From Trichloromonas sp034002365 (GTDB taxonomy: Bacteria > Desulfobacterota > Desulfuromonadia > Desulfuromonadales > Trichloromonadaceae), in contig JAVFAR010000003.1 in NCBI GenBank assembly GCA_034002365.1, positions 5,155 through 69,154 of the forward strand: 64,000 bases of DNA, given 5' to 3'. Shown one piece after another: positions 32,676 to 43,949 of this stretch. A program made the translations under genes and the position numbers. Below the pieces are notes generated by a model. That model did no database searches. It was not told where the DNA came from and saw only the letters and a program-made list of their open reading frames with translations. Position 1 is the first letter of the stretch. Each line of letters opens with the position of its first letter.

Positions 32676-34031
32676 ATGCCTAAGAATAAACACTGGCAGG
32701 ACTGCCTGTCTACTCTTGAAAAAAAAATATCCCCACAAAATTTTTCGACATGGATCAGACCCATCCGTTTAAAAGATATAACGGGTAATGTGGTCCATCT
32801 TGTCGTACCGAACCGATTTATCCGCGACTGGATTAATGAAAATTATCAAGAAATTATTGAAGATACCTTAAGTCACTTAATCAACGAAAAGTGTCGAATT
32901 AAGTTCGAAATTTCATCGGCCATAACGAAAACAGAAATTAAACCAAGTTCCGTCGATAGAGTCGATGAAACCATCGAAAAATCTAAGAAAGAAATAAATA
33001 TAAAAAATTCAGGACTCTATTTAAACGAAAAATATACATTCGAAGACTTCGTACCAGGTTCATCGAATCAATTTGCCTATGCTGCAGCTATGGCTGTAGC
33101 AAATAATCCGGCAACAACTTACAACCCTTTATTCATATATGGGGGTGTTGGATTAGGAAAAACTCATATTATAAATGCTATAGGAAATGAAATAATTAAG
33201 AGAAATGATAATTTAAAGGTTTGCTATTATTCTTCTGAAAAATTCATGAACGAATTGATTAACTGTCTACGTTATGCAAAAATGGATGAATTTCGGCAAA
33301 AATTTCGTTCGATGGATGTTTTGTTGATTGATGATGTGCAATTTATTGCCGGAAAAGAAAGAACTCAAGAAGAATTTTTTCATACCTTCAATGCATTATA
33401 TGAGTCACATAAGCAGATTGTTGTAACATCAGATAAATTTCCAAAAGATATTCCTGGACTAGAAGAACGCTTAAGATCACGCTTTGAATGGGGTCTTATA
33501 GCCGATATTCAACCACCGGATATCGAAACAAAACAAGCTATTCTCAAAATGAAAGCCGATCAGAACGGAATATATCTTCCGGAAGATGTAACACTATTTT
33601 TAGCTAATTCAATAAGTAGCAACGTTAGAGAACTGGAAGGTTATCTAATCCGTATCGGGGCCTATGCAAGTCTGACTTCAACGCCAATCAACTTGAATAT
33701 GGCTAAAGAAATACTAAAAAATATTCTCATTGAAAAAAACAAAGAAATTTCTATCGAAGAAATTCAAAAAAATGTAGCCGCATATTTTTCAGTAAAAGTT
33801 TCGGATCTGAAATCTGCAAAGCGCTTGAAAGCATTAGTAATTCCACGACAAATCGCTATGTACATTTCTCGACAGTTAACATCCTGCTCCTATCCTGAAA
33901 TCGGAGATAAATTTGGTGGCAAGGATCATTCAACGATTATCCACGCCATCAAAAAAATTGAAAGACAAATGGAAGAGGATTATCAATTGAAGATAACCGT
34001 CGAAAATCTTAAAAATTCCCTAACAAACTAA
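32676..34031 (+). CDS. dnaA: Replication initiator DnaA
   Basis: DnaA (451 aa) binds DnaA boxes and melts the origin. Domain I occupies roughly residues 1-90, a Ser/Lys-rich linker follows, domain III has Walker A GGVGLGKTHI and Walker B LLIDDVQFIAGKERTQEEFFHTFN, and domain IV ends with the DNA-recognition signature FGGKDHSTIIHAIKKIE. The ATG at 32676 starts MPKNKHWQDCLSTLEKKIS, typical of domain I, though the ribosome site is weak (AAGAAAAG). Codon use is strongly A/T-ending, unlike gyrB or uvrA. It is followed by an origin-like spacer and dnaN. Confidence 0.98.
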   Translation: MPKNKHWQDCLSTLEKKISPQNFSTWIRPIRLKDITGNVVHLVVPNRFIRDWINENYQEIIEDTLSHLINEKCRIKFEISSAITKTEIKPSSVDRVDETIEKSKKEINIKNSGLYLNEKYTFEDFVPGSSNQFAYAAAMAVANNPATTYNPLFIYGGVGLGKTHIINAIGNEIIKRNDNLKVCYYSSEKFMNELINCLRYAKMDEFRQKFRSMDVLLIDDVQFIAGKERTQEEFFHTFNALYESHKQIVVTSDKFPKDIPGLEERLRSRFEWGLIADIQPPDIETKQAILKMKADQNGIYLPEDVTLFLANSISSNVRELEGYLIRIGAYASLTSTPINLNMAKEILKNILIEKNKEISIEEIQKNVAAYFSVKVSDLKSAKRLKALVIPRQIAMYISRQLTSCSYPEIGDKFGGKDHSTIIHAIKKIERQMEEDYQLKITVENLKNSLTN

Positions 34032-34260
34032 AAATTATGCTGGTGGGTAACCCGTTTAAAATACTGTGGATAAATGAAAAACTTTAAGTTATCAACAAAT
34101 ATAGAAAAAATAAAAGGATAAAAAAATTTTTGAATAAACAGGCTAACTAGCCGTATTTAAGACATTAATTATGATTATCAAGAAATCCACAGGCATCTAT
34201 TACTAAGTACTATAAGAACATTAAAAATAAAATAATAGTTGCCTGTGAACAGGAGTCGTT
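34032..34260. other. oriC: Probable replication origin (oriC) in the dnaA-dnaN gap
   Basis: The 229-bp non-coding gap holds a perfect DnaA box, TGTGGATAA (34065-34073), a near box, TTATCAACA (34089-34097), a weaker one, AAATCCACA (34183-34191), and a run of A/T-only sequence around 34098-34140 suitable as an unwinding element. Gene orientation changes across 32.4-32.7 kb. Whether unwinding occurs here, or in the rpmH-dnaA gap, cannot be decided from sequence. Confidence 0.72.
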
Positions 34261-35382
34261 ATGGAATTCAGTATAGAAAAAGAAACATTTTTTAAGGGAT
34301 TATCAAGAGTTCAGGGAATCGTAGAAAAAAGAAACACAATTCCAATTCTTTCAAACGTATTAATAGAATCAAATTCAGAAGGAATTTTCATAACTGCTAC
34401 CGATCTAGAAGTAGGCATGAAAGCTTTCTATCCTGCGCATATAATAAAGCCTGGAAAAATCACAATATCGGCAAAAAAACTTTATGAAATAACAAAAGAG
34501 TTTCCGGATAAAGAAATAGTATTTAAAGCAAAAGAAAATAGCTGGATTGAAATTAAATGCTGCAAATCTATATTTAACATTGTAGGTTTAGCTGCAGATG
34601 AATTTCCGTATTTTCCAGAACCGGAAAACGATAGATTTATTTCTATAAGTAGTGATTCCATAAAAGAGATGATAGACAAAACATATTTTTCTATATCAAC
34701 AGATGAAACAAAATATAATTTAAATGGTATTTTTTTTAAATCTGAAGAATCAAACGGTGATAATAGAACACTTTCATTGATTGCTACTGATGGTCATAGA
34801 TTGTCTATGATAAAAAAACCTATTATAAATCACCAGATAAAAGAACTTGAAAAAGGCGTAATTTTTCCAAAAAAAGGAATATATGAACTTAAAAAAATAA
34901 CTGAAGAAGATCAAAATGAAATTCAACTTGGTTTCATGGATAATAATGCTGTTATTAAAAAAAATAAGACATTCATCATCATGAGGTTAGTCGATGGTGA
35001 ATTTCCTGATTATAAACGAGTCGTCCCTCAAAATAACGATCTTGTCATAACAATTAATAAAGATTTATTTTATCATTCATTGAAAAGAATTTCCATACTT
35101 TCAAATGAAAAATCCAAAGGTATAAAAATTACAATTAAAGAAAATCTGTTGGAACTTTCGTCTTCAAATCCGGAATTTGGAGAAGCAAGAGAAGAATTGG
35201 ATATCGAATATCAAGGTCCGGAAATAACTATCGGTTATAATGCTCGTTATATAATGGACGTATTACAAAATCAGCATTCTGATAAAATACAAATTTTTAT
35301 CAAAGATCATCTATCTCCCGGGTTAATAAAATCTTTTGACGATGATGATTATTTAGCTGTAATTATGCCTATGCGGCTTTAA
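34261..35382 (+). CDS. dnaN: DNA polymerase III sliding clamp (beta)
   Basis: The beta clamp (373 aa) encircles DNA and tethers polymerase III and many repair enzymes. Three similar domains of about 120 residues are recognisable: MEFSIEKETFFKGLSRVQGIVEKRNTIPILSNVLI at the start, LIATDGHRLSMIKK in the second, and the C-terminal YNARYIMDVLQN and LAVIMPMRL end, which includes the hydrophobic client-binding pocket. AGGAG stands five bases upstream of the ATG. The gene is among the most AT-rich in the window. It is followed after 6 bases by recF. Confidence 0.98.
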   Translation: MEFSIEKETFFKGLSRVQGIVEKRNTIPILSNVLIESNSEGIFITATDLEVGMKAFYPAHIIKPGKITISAKKLYEITKEFPDKEIVFKAKENSWIEIKCCKSIFNIVGLAADEFPYFPEPENDRFISISSDSIKEMIDKTYFSISTDETKYNLNGIFFKSEESNGDNRTLSLIATDGHRLSMIKKPIINHQIKELEKGVIFPKKGIYELKKITEEDQNEIQLGFMDNNAVIKKNKTFIIMRLVDGEFPDYKRVVPQNNDLVITINKDLFYHSLKRISILSNEKSKGIKITIKENLLELSSSNPEFGEAREELDIEYQGPEITIGYNARYIMDVLQNQHSDKIQIFIKDHLSPGLIKSFDDDDYLAVIMPMRL

Positions 35383-35388
35383 AGCTAT

Positions 35389-36483
35389 ATGCTGCTTGAA
35401 CACATAATACTTACTAACTTCAGAAACATTTCAAGATTGGATTGGTCACCTGATTCTCGATTAAATATTTTTATTGGTAATAATGCTCAGGGAAAAACGA
35501 GCATTATTGAATCTATCTATTTGGCCGGATATTTGAAAAGTTTCCGATCTACAAAGAATGAGCATCTTATTAAACAAGGGCATAAAACAGCTTTAATAGA
35601 TTTAAAAATTTCCAGCCTTGGTATAAGAAAAGAAATTAAAATAATTTTTGATAAAGAAAGCAAAGATGTTCTGATCAATAATAAAAAACCTGATTCATAT
35701 CAGGATTTTTTTTCAGGACTTGCTCCAATATTATTCGCCCCGGAAGAAATACAGCTGATTAGAGGAACACCGTCAGGGCGGAGAACACTCATTGACCGAG
35801 CCGTATTCCAAGGAAATACTCAATTTATTCGAGCCGCTATTGATTATAATCGCTGTCTTCGACAGCGTAATAAGCTTCTTAAAGAAGATCGGCCTTCTGA
35901 TGAAATATTTCCCTGGACTCAGGGTTTAATAAAAACGGGTGCGCGTATAAGAGCTGAACGTATTCGTTATCTTGATAAAATTTCTCCTTTTTTTAAAGAA
36001 GTTTATGAAAAAATTACTGCTGATCTTGAAACAGCGGAACTTGGTTATCTTATCGATAGTTCCGACGAATCCTTTTTGACGAAACAATTATCTGAAGAAT
36101 TTATGAGGACGGCAGAAAGAGAAAGACAGTTGAAACAAACGCTAGCCGGCCCGCATCGCGATGATCCTGTCTTTACTATAGATGGTAAGTCATTACGCCA
36201 ATATGCTTCACAGGGGCAGCAACGTTCATTCGTCCTTGCGTTCAAAATTTCACAGATCCTTGAATTAGAAGAAAGGACAGGAGTAACTCCTGTCCTGTTG
36301 CTTGATGATTTGACCAGTGAACTCGATCAGCAAAGGCAAAAATTTTTTTTCGATTTCATTCAAAAACGGAGCGGGCAGGTTTTTATTACAACAACGGATA
36401 TCGATCCTTTGATTAGGAGAGGATTGACGGACGGTACTTTTTACGCGGTCGAGGGTGGCGCGATCCATCCCGTGGCGCACTAA
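35389..36483 (+). CDS. recF: DNA repair ATPase RecF
   Basis: RecF (364 aa) is an SMC-like ATPase that loads RecA at gaps with RecO and RecR. Walker A FIGNNAQGKTSIIESIYLAGY, the GPHRDD motif, the signature ASQGQQRSFVLAFKI and Walker B LLLDDLTSELD are present. The start follows dnaN by six bases with no ribosome site of its own, so translation is probably coupled. Base composition shifts along the gene from AT-rich at the start to the GC-rich norm at the end. Confidence 0.97.
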   Translation: MLLEHIILTNFRNISRLDWSPDSRLNIFIGNNAQGKTSIIESIYLAGYLKSFRSTKNEHLIKQGHKTALIDLKISSLGIRKEIKIIFDKESKDVLINNKKPDSYQDFFSGLAPILFAPEEIQLIRGTPSGRRTLIDRAVFQGNTQFIRAAIDYNRCLRQRNKLLKEDRPSDEIFPWTQGLIKTGARIRAERIRYLDKISPFFKEVYEKITADLETAELGYLIDSSDESFLTKQLSEEFMRTAERERQLKQTLAGPHRDDPVFTIDGKSLRQYASQGQQRSFVLAFKISQILELEERTGVTPVLLLDDLTSELDQQRQKFFFDFIQKRSGQVFITTTDIDPLIRRGLTDGTFYAVEGGAIHPVAH

Positions 36484-36501
36484 GGAAAGAAGCACGCAAG
36501 C

Positions 36502-38883
<2,382 letters not shown>

Positions 38884-38949
38884 GTACCCGGCCCGAGACC
38901 GCCGATGCGGTATCAGCCTTAAGGCGGCCGGGCTTTCGGAGGAACATCC

Positions 38950-41460
38950 ATGGATTCGCAGCATAATCAGAACAAAATGCCGGTCAACATCGAAGACGAA
39001 ATGCGTAAATCCTATATGGATTACGCCATGAGCGTCATCGTTGGCCGTGCCCTTCCCGATGTGCGTGACGGCCTCAAACCGGTGCATCGCCGGGTACTCT
39101 TCGCCATGAGCGAACTGAGCAACGACTGGAACAAGCCCTACAAAAAATCGGCCCGCGTCGTCGGTGACGTCATCGGTAAATACCATCCTCACGGCGATAG
39201 CGCCGTTTACGACACCATCGTGCGCATGGCCCAGAGCTTCTCCATGCGGCATCCGCTGGTGGACGGTCAGGGGAACTTCGGGTCCATCGACGGCGACTCG
39301 GCGGCGGCCATGCGGTACACCGAGGTGCGCATGGACCGGCTGGCCCATGAGCTGCTGGCCGATATCGACAAGGAAACCGTCGATTTCGGCCCCAACTACG
39401 ACGACTCGCTGCAGGAACCGCTGGTTCTTCCCTGTAAGTTTCCCAATCTGCTGGTCAACGGCTCGGAAGGGATCGCCGTCGGCATGGCGACGAAAATCCC
39501 GCCCCATAACCTGGGGGAGGTGATCGATGCGTTGGTGGCCGTCATCGACAATCCGGCCCTGGATTTCGATGACTTGTTGCGCCTGGTTCCCGGTCCCGAT
39601 TTTCCTACCGGAGGCTTCATTCTCGGTCGTGACGGTATCCGCGAGGCCTACGCGACTGGCCGGGGGATCATTCAGACCCGTGCCCGCGCTTTGGTGGAGA
39701 AGGATCGCCGTACCGGCAGAGAGAGCATCATCGTCAGCGAGATCCCCTATCAGGTCAATAAGGCCAAGCTCATCGAGAAGATCGCGGAACTGGTCAAAGA
39801 GAAGAGGATTGAAGGGATCTCCGATCTGCGCGACGAGTCGGACCGCGACGGCATGCGTATCGCCATCGAGCTGAAAAAAGATTCAATCCCCGAGGTTATC
39901 CTCAACCAGCTGTACAAGATGACGCAGATGCAGTCTTCCTTCGGCATCATCATGCTCGCCATCGTTTCCGGGCAGCCGCGCATTCTTGCCCTGCGCGAGG
40001 TGCTGGACCGTTTCATCGAGCACCGTAAGGAGATCATCACCCGCCGCTGTATCTTCGAGCTGAAAAAGGCCGAGGCTCGCGCCCATATTCTCGAAGGGCT
40101 CAAGATCGCTCTGGAAAATCTCGACGAGGTGATCCAGATCATCAAGAGCAGCTCCAGTCCGGCCGAAGCCAAGGAGCGCCTGATGACGCGCTTTGGTTTT
40201 TCCGCCTTGCAGGCCCAGGCGATTCTCGATATGCGTCTGCACCGCCTCACCGGTCTGGAGCGGGACAAGATCATCGCCGAGTACAACGAAATTCTCGCCC
40301 TGATTCAGCGCCTCAAGGAAATCCTTGCCAGCGAGGTCGAGATTCTCGCCATCATCAAGCAGGAACTGGCCGAGATCAAAGAACGCTTCGCCAATCCCCG
40401 GCGCACCGAGATCATCGCCAAGAGCGGCGACCTTTCTCTCGAGGACCTGATCGTCGAGGAAGACATGGTCGTCACCGTATCCCATACGGGCTATATCAAA
40501 CGCAACGCCGTCTCCCTCTACCGCGCCCAACGCCGGGGCGGGAAGGGGAAGACCGGAATGCGCCCCAAGGAAGAGGATTTCGTCGAGCATCTTTTCATTG
40601 CTTCGACCCATGCCTTCATCCTGGTCTTCACCGATCTGGGCAAGGTCTACTGGCTCAAGGTCCACGAAATCCCCCAGGGAGGTCGGGCCACCCGCGGCAA
40701 GGCCATCGTCAATCTTCTGCAGCTTTCCAGCGAGGAAAAGGTCACCTCGATCCTGCCGGTCAAGGAGTTCGTCGAGGACAAATACATTGTCACCGCCACC
40801 CGTAACGGCGTGGTCAAGAAGACCGAGTTGATGGCCTACTCCAACCCGCGGGCCGGCGGCATTATTGCTCTGACCATCGACGAGGGGGATCGTCTGGTCT
40901 CAACCCGTCTCACCGACGGCACCATGGACATTCTCCTGGCCAGCAGCCACGGCAAGTTGATCCGCTTCCCGGAAAAGGACGTGCGTTCCATGGGCCGTAC
41001 GTCCCGAGGGGTGCGGGGGATGATGCTTGAAGATGGGGACAGCATCATCGGCATGGAGGTGGTCACCGACGCCACTGCCGCGACACTCGTCACGGTGACG
41101 GAAAACGGCTACGGCAAACGCACCGATCTCGACGAGTACCGGGTGCAGAGCCGTGGGGGCAAGGGGATCATCACCATCAAGACAACCGAGCGCAACGGCC
41201 AGGTGGTCGACATCAAGCTGGTCAATGACGAGTCGGATCTCATGTTCATCACCGACCGGGGTAAGGTGCTGCGCACCGGCGTTTCCATGTTGTCGGTTAT
41301 CGGCCGTAATACCCAAGGGGTGCGGTTGATGGTTCTGGAAAGTGGCGAAAGGATTGTTGCCGTTGCCCGCCTGGCCGAGAAGGATGAGGAAAATGGAGAT
41401 TCGGAAGCTGAAGAAGAAGCTTTTGAAGGAGGAACTGAGGCACCGGAGGAAGAATTCTAA
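38950..41460 (+). CDS. gyrA: DNA gyrase subunit A
   Basis: GyrA (836 aa) cuts and rejoins DNA in gyrase. The breakage-reunion domain contains KSARVVGDVIGKYHPHGDSAVYDTIVRMAQ with Ser and Asp at the positions altered in quinolone-resistant strains, so the quinolone-sensitive residues are intact; the active-site Tyr lies in AAMRYTEVRM. The C-terminal half forms the beta-pinwheel with a GyrA box (QRRGGKGKTGM) and ends in a very acidic tail (GDSEAEEEAFEGG...EEEF). The ATG at 38950 has GGAGG upstream. The next gene starts inside the tail-coding sequence. Confidence 0.98.
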   Translation: MDSQHNQNKMPVNIEDEMRKSYMDYAMSVIVGRALPDVRDGLKPVHRRVLFAMSELSNDWNKPYKKSARVVGDVIGKYHPHGDSAVYDTIVRMAQSFSMRHPLVDGQGNFGSIDGDSAAAMRYTEVRMDRLAHELLADIDKETVDFGPNYDDSLQEPLVLPCKFPNLLVNGSEGIAVGMATKIPPHNLGEVIDALVAVIDNPALDFDDLLRLVPGPDFPTGGFILGRDGIREAYATGRGIIQTRARALVEKDRRTGRESIIVSEIPYQVNKAKLIEKIAELVKEKRIEGISDLRDESDRDGMRIAIELKKDSIPEVILNQLYKMTQMQSSFGIIMLAIVSGQPRILALREVLDRFIEHRKEIITRRCIFELKKAEARAHILEGLKIALENLDEVIQIIKSSSSPAEAKERLMTRFGFSALQAQAILDMRLHRLTGLERDKIIAEYNEILALIQRLKEILASEVEILAIIKQELAEIKERFANPRRTEIIAKSGDLSLEDLIVEEDMVVTVSHTGYIKRNAVSLYRAQRRGGKGKTGMRPKEEDFVEHLFIASTHAFILVFTDLGKVYWLKVHEIPQGGRATRGKAIVNLLQLSSEEKVTSILPVKEFVEDKYIVTATRNGVVKKTELMAYSNPRAGGIIALTIDEGDRLVSTRLTDGTMDILLASSHGKLIRFPEKDVRSMGRTSRGVRGMMLEDGDSIIGMEVVTDATAATLVTVTENGYGKRTDLDEYRVQSRGGKGIITIKTTERNGQVVDIKLVNDESDLMFITDRGKVLRTGVSMLSVIGRNTQGVRLMVLESGERIVAVARLAEKDEENGDSEAEEEAFEGGTEAPEEEF

Positions 41461-42274
41461 AGCCTACCGGCTGCTGTGCCGGGCGATTCCGGCGCTGCTG
41501 ATCCTGCTGCTGGCGGGGGGAGCCTGGGAACTCTATCGGCGGGAAGGCCGAGATCTGAAATACTACGCCCGGGCCGAAGCGCAACAACAGGCGGGACGTT
41601 ACCAGGAGGCGGCGCGCCTCTATAAAAAACTCCAGCGCCGGCACCCCGACTCGCCGAAGGCGGATGAAGCGCTTTATCGGCTGGGCCAGATCCGGCAGTT
41701 CCAGCTCAAGAATTATCCGGAAGCGGTTCTCGCCTACCTGTCGCTGGAAAAGGATTACCCCCATTCCCCGCTGGCGGGGGAAGCCCTGCGGCAGGTGGCG
41801 GATCTTTACAAAAACCAGTTGCTCGACTATCCCCGGGCGATTGTGATCTATCAGAAGCTTCTCGATCGAGGGACGGCGGAAGCCGACGCCGTCCAATATC
41901 AGATTGCCGACTGCTACTTTCGCCTCACCAACTTCGAGCAGGCCCGGATCGAATTCGAAAACCTGCTGAAAAATCATCCGGAGAGTTCGTTGAGCGCCGA
42001 AGTGCATTATCGTCTGGCGGTCAACCTGGCCCTGCAAGGGGAGGGGAAAAAAGCCATAGCGCTCTTTACCCAAGTGGAAAAAGATTGGCCGGAAAGCCCC
42101 TATGCCGTCGAGGCGCGGTTCGGGCGGGCCGGGGTCCTGGAGGACCGGGACGATCTCGGCGGGGCACTGAAATTGCTGGAGGGGCTGCGCGGCAGCTACC
42201 CCAACGGCGAAATCCTCGAACAGCGGATTTCCCAGGTGCAGACCAGAATCAAGAAAAAGACCCAGGGATTGTAA
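41393..42274 (+). CDS. Membrane-anchored TPR protein
   Basis: A 293-residue protein with a very basic cytoplasmic N-terminus (KLKKKLLKEELRHRRK), one membrane span (about residues 30-47, LLCRAIPALLILLLAGGAW) and a periplasmic body of tetratricopeptide repeats of the YfiO/YbgF kind (YQEAARLYKKLQRRHPDSPKADEALYRLGQI and four to five more). Such proteins are scaffolds; a specific partner is not evident. The start is uncertain: ATG at 41393 overlaps gyrA by 68 bases with a short ribosome spacing (GAGGAAA), and ATG at 41384 is also possible. It precedes gpsA by five bases and is likely cotranscribed from gyrA to nth. Confidence 0.85.
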   Translation: MEIRKLKKKLLKEELRHRRKNSKAYRLLCRAIPALLILLLAGGAWELYRREGRDLKYYARAEAQQQAGRYQEAARLYKKLQRRHPDSPKADEALYRLGQIRQFQLKNYPEAVLAYLSLEKDYPHSPLAGEALRQVADLYKNQLLDYPRAIVIYQKLLDRGTAEADAVQYQIADCYFRLTNFEQARIEFENLLKNHPESSLSAEVHYRLAVNLALQGEGKKAIALFTQVEKDWPESPYAVEARFGRAGVLEDRDDLGGALKLLEGLRGSYPNGEILEQRISQVQTRIKKKTQGL

Positions 42275-42279
42275 GATTT

Positions 42280-43281
42280 ATGGATATCGCGGTCATTGGT
42301 GCAGGGAGCTGGGGGACGACCCTGGCCAATCTGTTGGCGAAAAAGGGGCATCAGGTCACTCTCTGGATCTATGAGCAGGATCTCGCCGCACGCATAGTTT
42401 CCAGCCGGGAAAACGACCTCTATCTCCCCGGTTTTTCCCTCTCCCCCCAGCTCGATTTCACCGCCGATCTGCAAGCGGCGGTGCGCGGGCGCCAAATGAT
42501 CCTCCTTGTCCCCCCCTCTCAGGTCATGCGTCAGGTCGTCTCCGGGATTGCCGGCGAAATTGGCGAGGAGACGCTGCTCGTTTCCGCCTCCAAGGGGATT
42601 GAGAACGACACCTTGCAGACCATGGCGGAGGTTATCGGCGACTGCCTGGGCCCCAAGAGCCGAAAGCGCCTGACCTTTCTGTCCGGCCCCTCTTTCGCCC
42701 GCGAGGTGGCGGCGGAAATGCCCACCGCCGTTGTCGCCGCTTCCAGTGATGGGCAGGCGGCAGCGACGACCCAGGAGGTCTTCAGCACCCCCTATTTTCG
42801 CGTCTACACCAACGACGACGTGATGGGGGTGGAACTGGGCGGGGCGTTGAAAAACGTCATTGCCCTGGCCGCGGGAGTTTCCGACGGCCTCGGCTTCGGT
42901 TATAATACCCGAGCGGCCCTGATCACCCGGGGGCTGGCGGAAATGAACCGCATGGGCCTCGCTCTGGGCGCCAACCCGGCAACCTTCGCCGGCCTGGCGG
43001 GAATGGGCGATCTGGTGCTGACCTGCACCGGCGACCTCTCCCGCAACCGCACCGTCGGTATGGAACTGGGGCGGGGAAGCACCCTGGCGGAGATTCTCGC
43101 CGGGATGAGGATGGTCGCCGAGGGGGTGAAAACCACGCTCTCCGCCTATCAGCTGGCCTGCCGTCTCGGCGTCGATATGCCGATTACCGAACAGATGTAC
43201 CGGATCCTCTACGAAAATAAGGATCCCCGCCAAGCCGTCACCGACCTGATGCTGCGCGGCCTCAAGGCCGAAGCGGCCTGA
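42280..43281 (+). CDS. gpsA: Glycerol-3-phosphate dehydrogenase [NAD(P)+]
   Basis: GpsA (333 aa) reduces dihydroxyacetone phosphate to sn-glycerol-3-phosphate for membrane lipid synthesis. The N-terminal Rossmann fold begins MDIAVIGAGSWGTTLANLLA, followed by VSASKGIEN, the SGPSFAREVA motif, the ALKNVIALAAGVSDGLGFGYNTRAALITRGLAEM block with the catalytic Lys, and GLAGMGDLVLTCTG. The true start is 42280, five bases after the previous stop; the open frame before it is the previous gene in another frame. Length is normal. Confidence 0.98.
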   Translation: MDIAVIGAGSWGTTLANLLAKKGHQVTLWIYEQDLAARIVSSRENDLYLPGFSLSPQLDFTADLQAAVRGRQMILLVPPSQVMRQVVSGIAGEIGEETLLVSASKGIENDTLQTMAEVIGDCLGPKSRKRLTFLSGPSFAREVAAEMPTAVVAASSDGQAAATTQEVFSTPYFRVYTNDDVMGVELGGALKNVIALAAGVSDGLGFGYNTRAALITRGLAEMNRMGLALGANPATFAGLAGMGDLVLTCTGDLSRNRTVGMELGRGSTLAEILAGMRMVAEGVKTTLSAYQLACRLGVDMPITEQMYRILYENKDPRQAVTDLMLRGLKAEAA

Positions 43282-43306
43282 ACCGACCACCACGGAGGAT
43301 TTCCCC

Positions 43307-43879
43307 ATGATTCAGCGTTTCATCGGCGTCTGCCTGTTTTTTCTGCTTTTTTCCACGACCGCCTTGGCCGGGGAGTTTGCCCTGATCCGGACCAGCCTCG
43401 GCGACATCAAGGTGGAACTGAACCGGGAAAAAGCGCCGCTGTCGGTGGCGAACTTTGTCGCCTACGCCGAGCAGGGGTTCTACCAAGATACCATTTTTCA
43501 TCGGGTCATCAAGGACTTCATGGTCCAGGGCGGGGGCTTCACCGCCGGCATGAAGCGCAAGGAGACCCTTCCCCCGATCAAAAATGAAGCCGCCAACGGC
43601 TTGAAAAACCTGCGCGGCACCATCGCCATGGCTCGCACCAATGTCATCGACAGCGCCACCAGCCAATTTTTCATCAACCACAAAGACAACGATTTTCTCG
43701 ATCACAAAGGCGTGTCGCCGGCGACTTACGGCTATGCCGTCTTCGGTCAGGTCGTCCAGGGGATGGAAGTGGTCGACGCCATCGCCGCGAAAAAGACCGG
43801 CGGCAATGGTATGTTCAAGGATATGCCGGTCGAGCCGGTGATCATTCGCGACGTGCAGGTACTGCAAGAGGGGCAGTAG
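43307..43879 (+). CDS. ppiA: Periplasmic cyclophilin-type peptidyl-prolyl isomerase
   Basis: A 190-residue cyclophilin with a cleavable signal peptide (core FIGVCLFFLLFSTTALA, cleavage before GEF). The fold is clear: LIRTSLGDIKVELNREKAP, FYQDTIFHRVIKDFMVQGGGF, TIAMART and ATSQFFINHKDNDFLD, with the catalytic Arg in FHRVI. It accelerates proline isomerisation in exported proteins. The symbol is by similarity to E. coli PpiA. It sits between gpsA and an unusual EEP-fold gene; together with the parvulins at 5.8-7.8 kb and the FKBP-like gene at 46.5 kb, all three isomerase families are in the window. Confidence 0.94.
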   Translation: MIQRFIGVCLFFLLFSTTALAGEFALIRTSLGDIKVELNREKAPLSVANFVAYAEQGFYQDTIFHRVIKDFMVQGGGFTAGMKRKETLPPIKNEAANGLKNLRGTIAMARTNVIDSATSQFFINHKDNDFLDHKGVSPATYGYAVFGQVVQGMEVVDAIAAKKTGGNGMFKDMPVEPVIIRDVQVLQEGQ

Positions 43880-43949
43880 CCTATCGGCCGAGGATCTGAA
43901 AGCTGCTGCCGACGGGAAGAAAACCGTCGGCCCCCCGGGGGAGCGAAAC

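Noticed and set aside
43908..43931. Hairpin GCCGACGG...CCGTCGGC as a terminator between ppiA and the EEP gene
   Set aside because: No T tract follows, and it lies close to the ribosome site of the next gene, so a terminator call is not supported.
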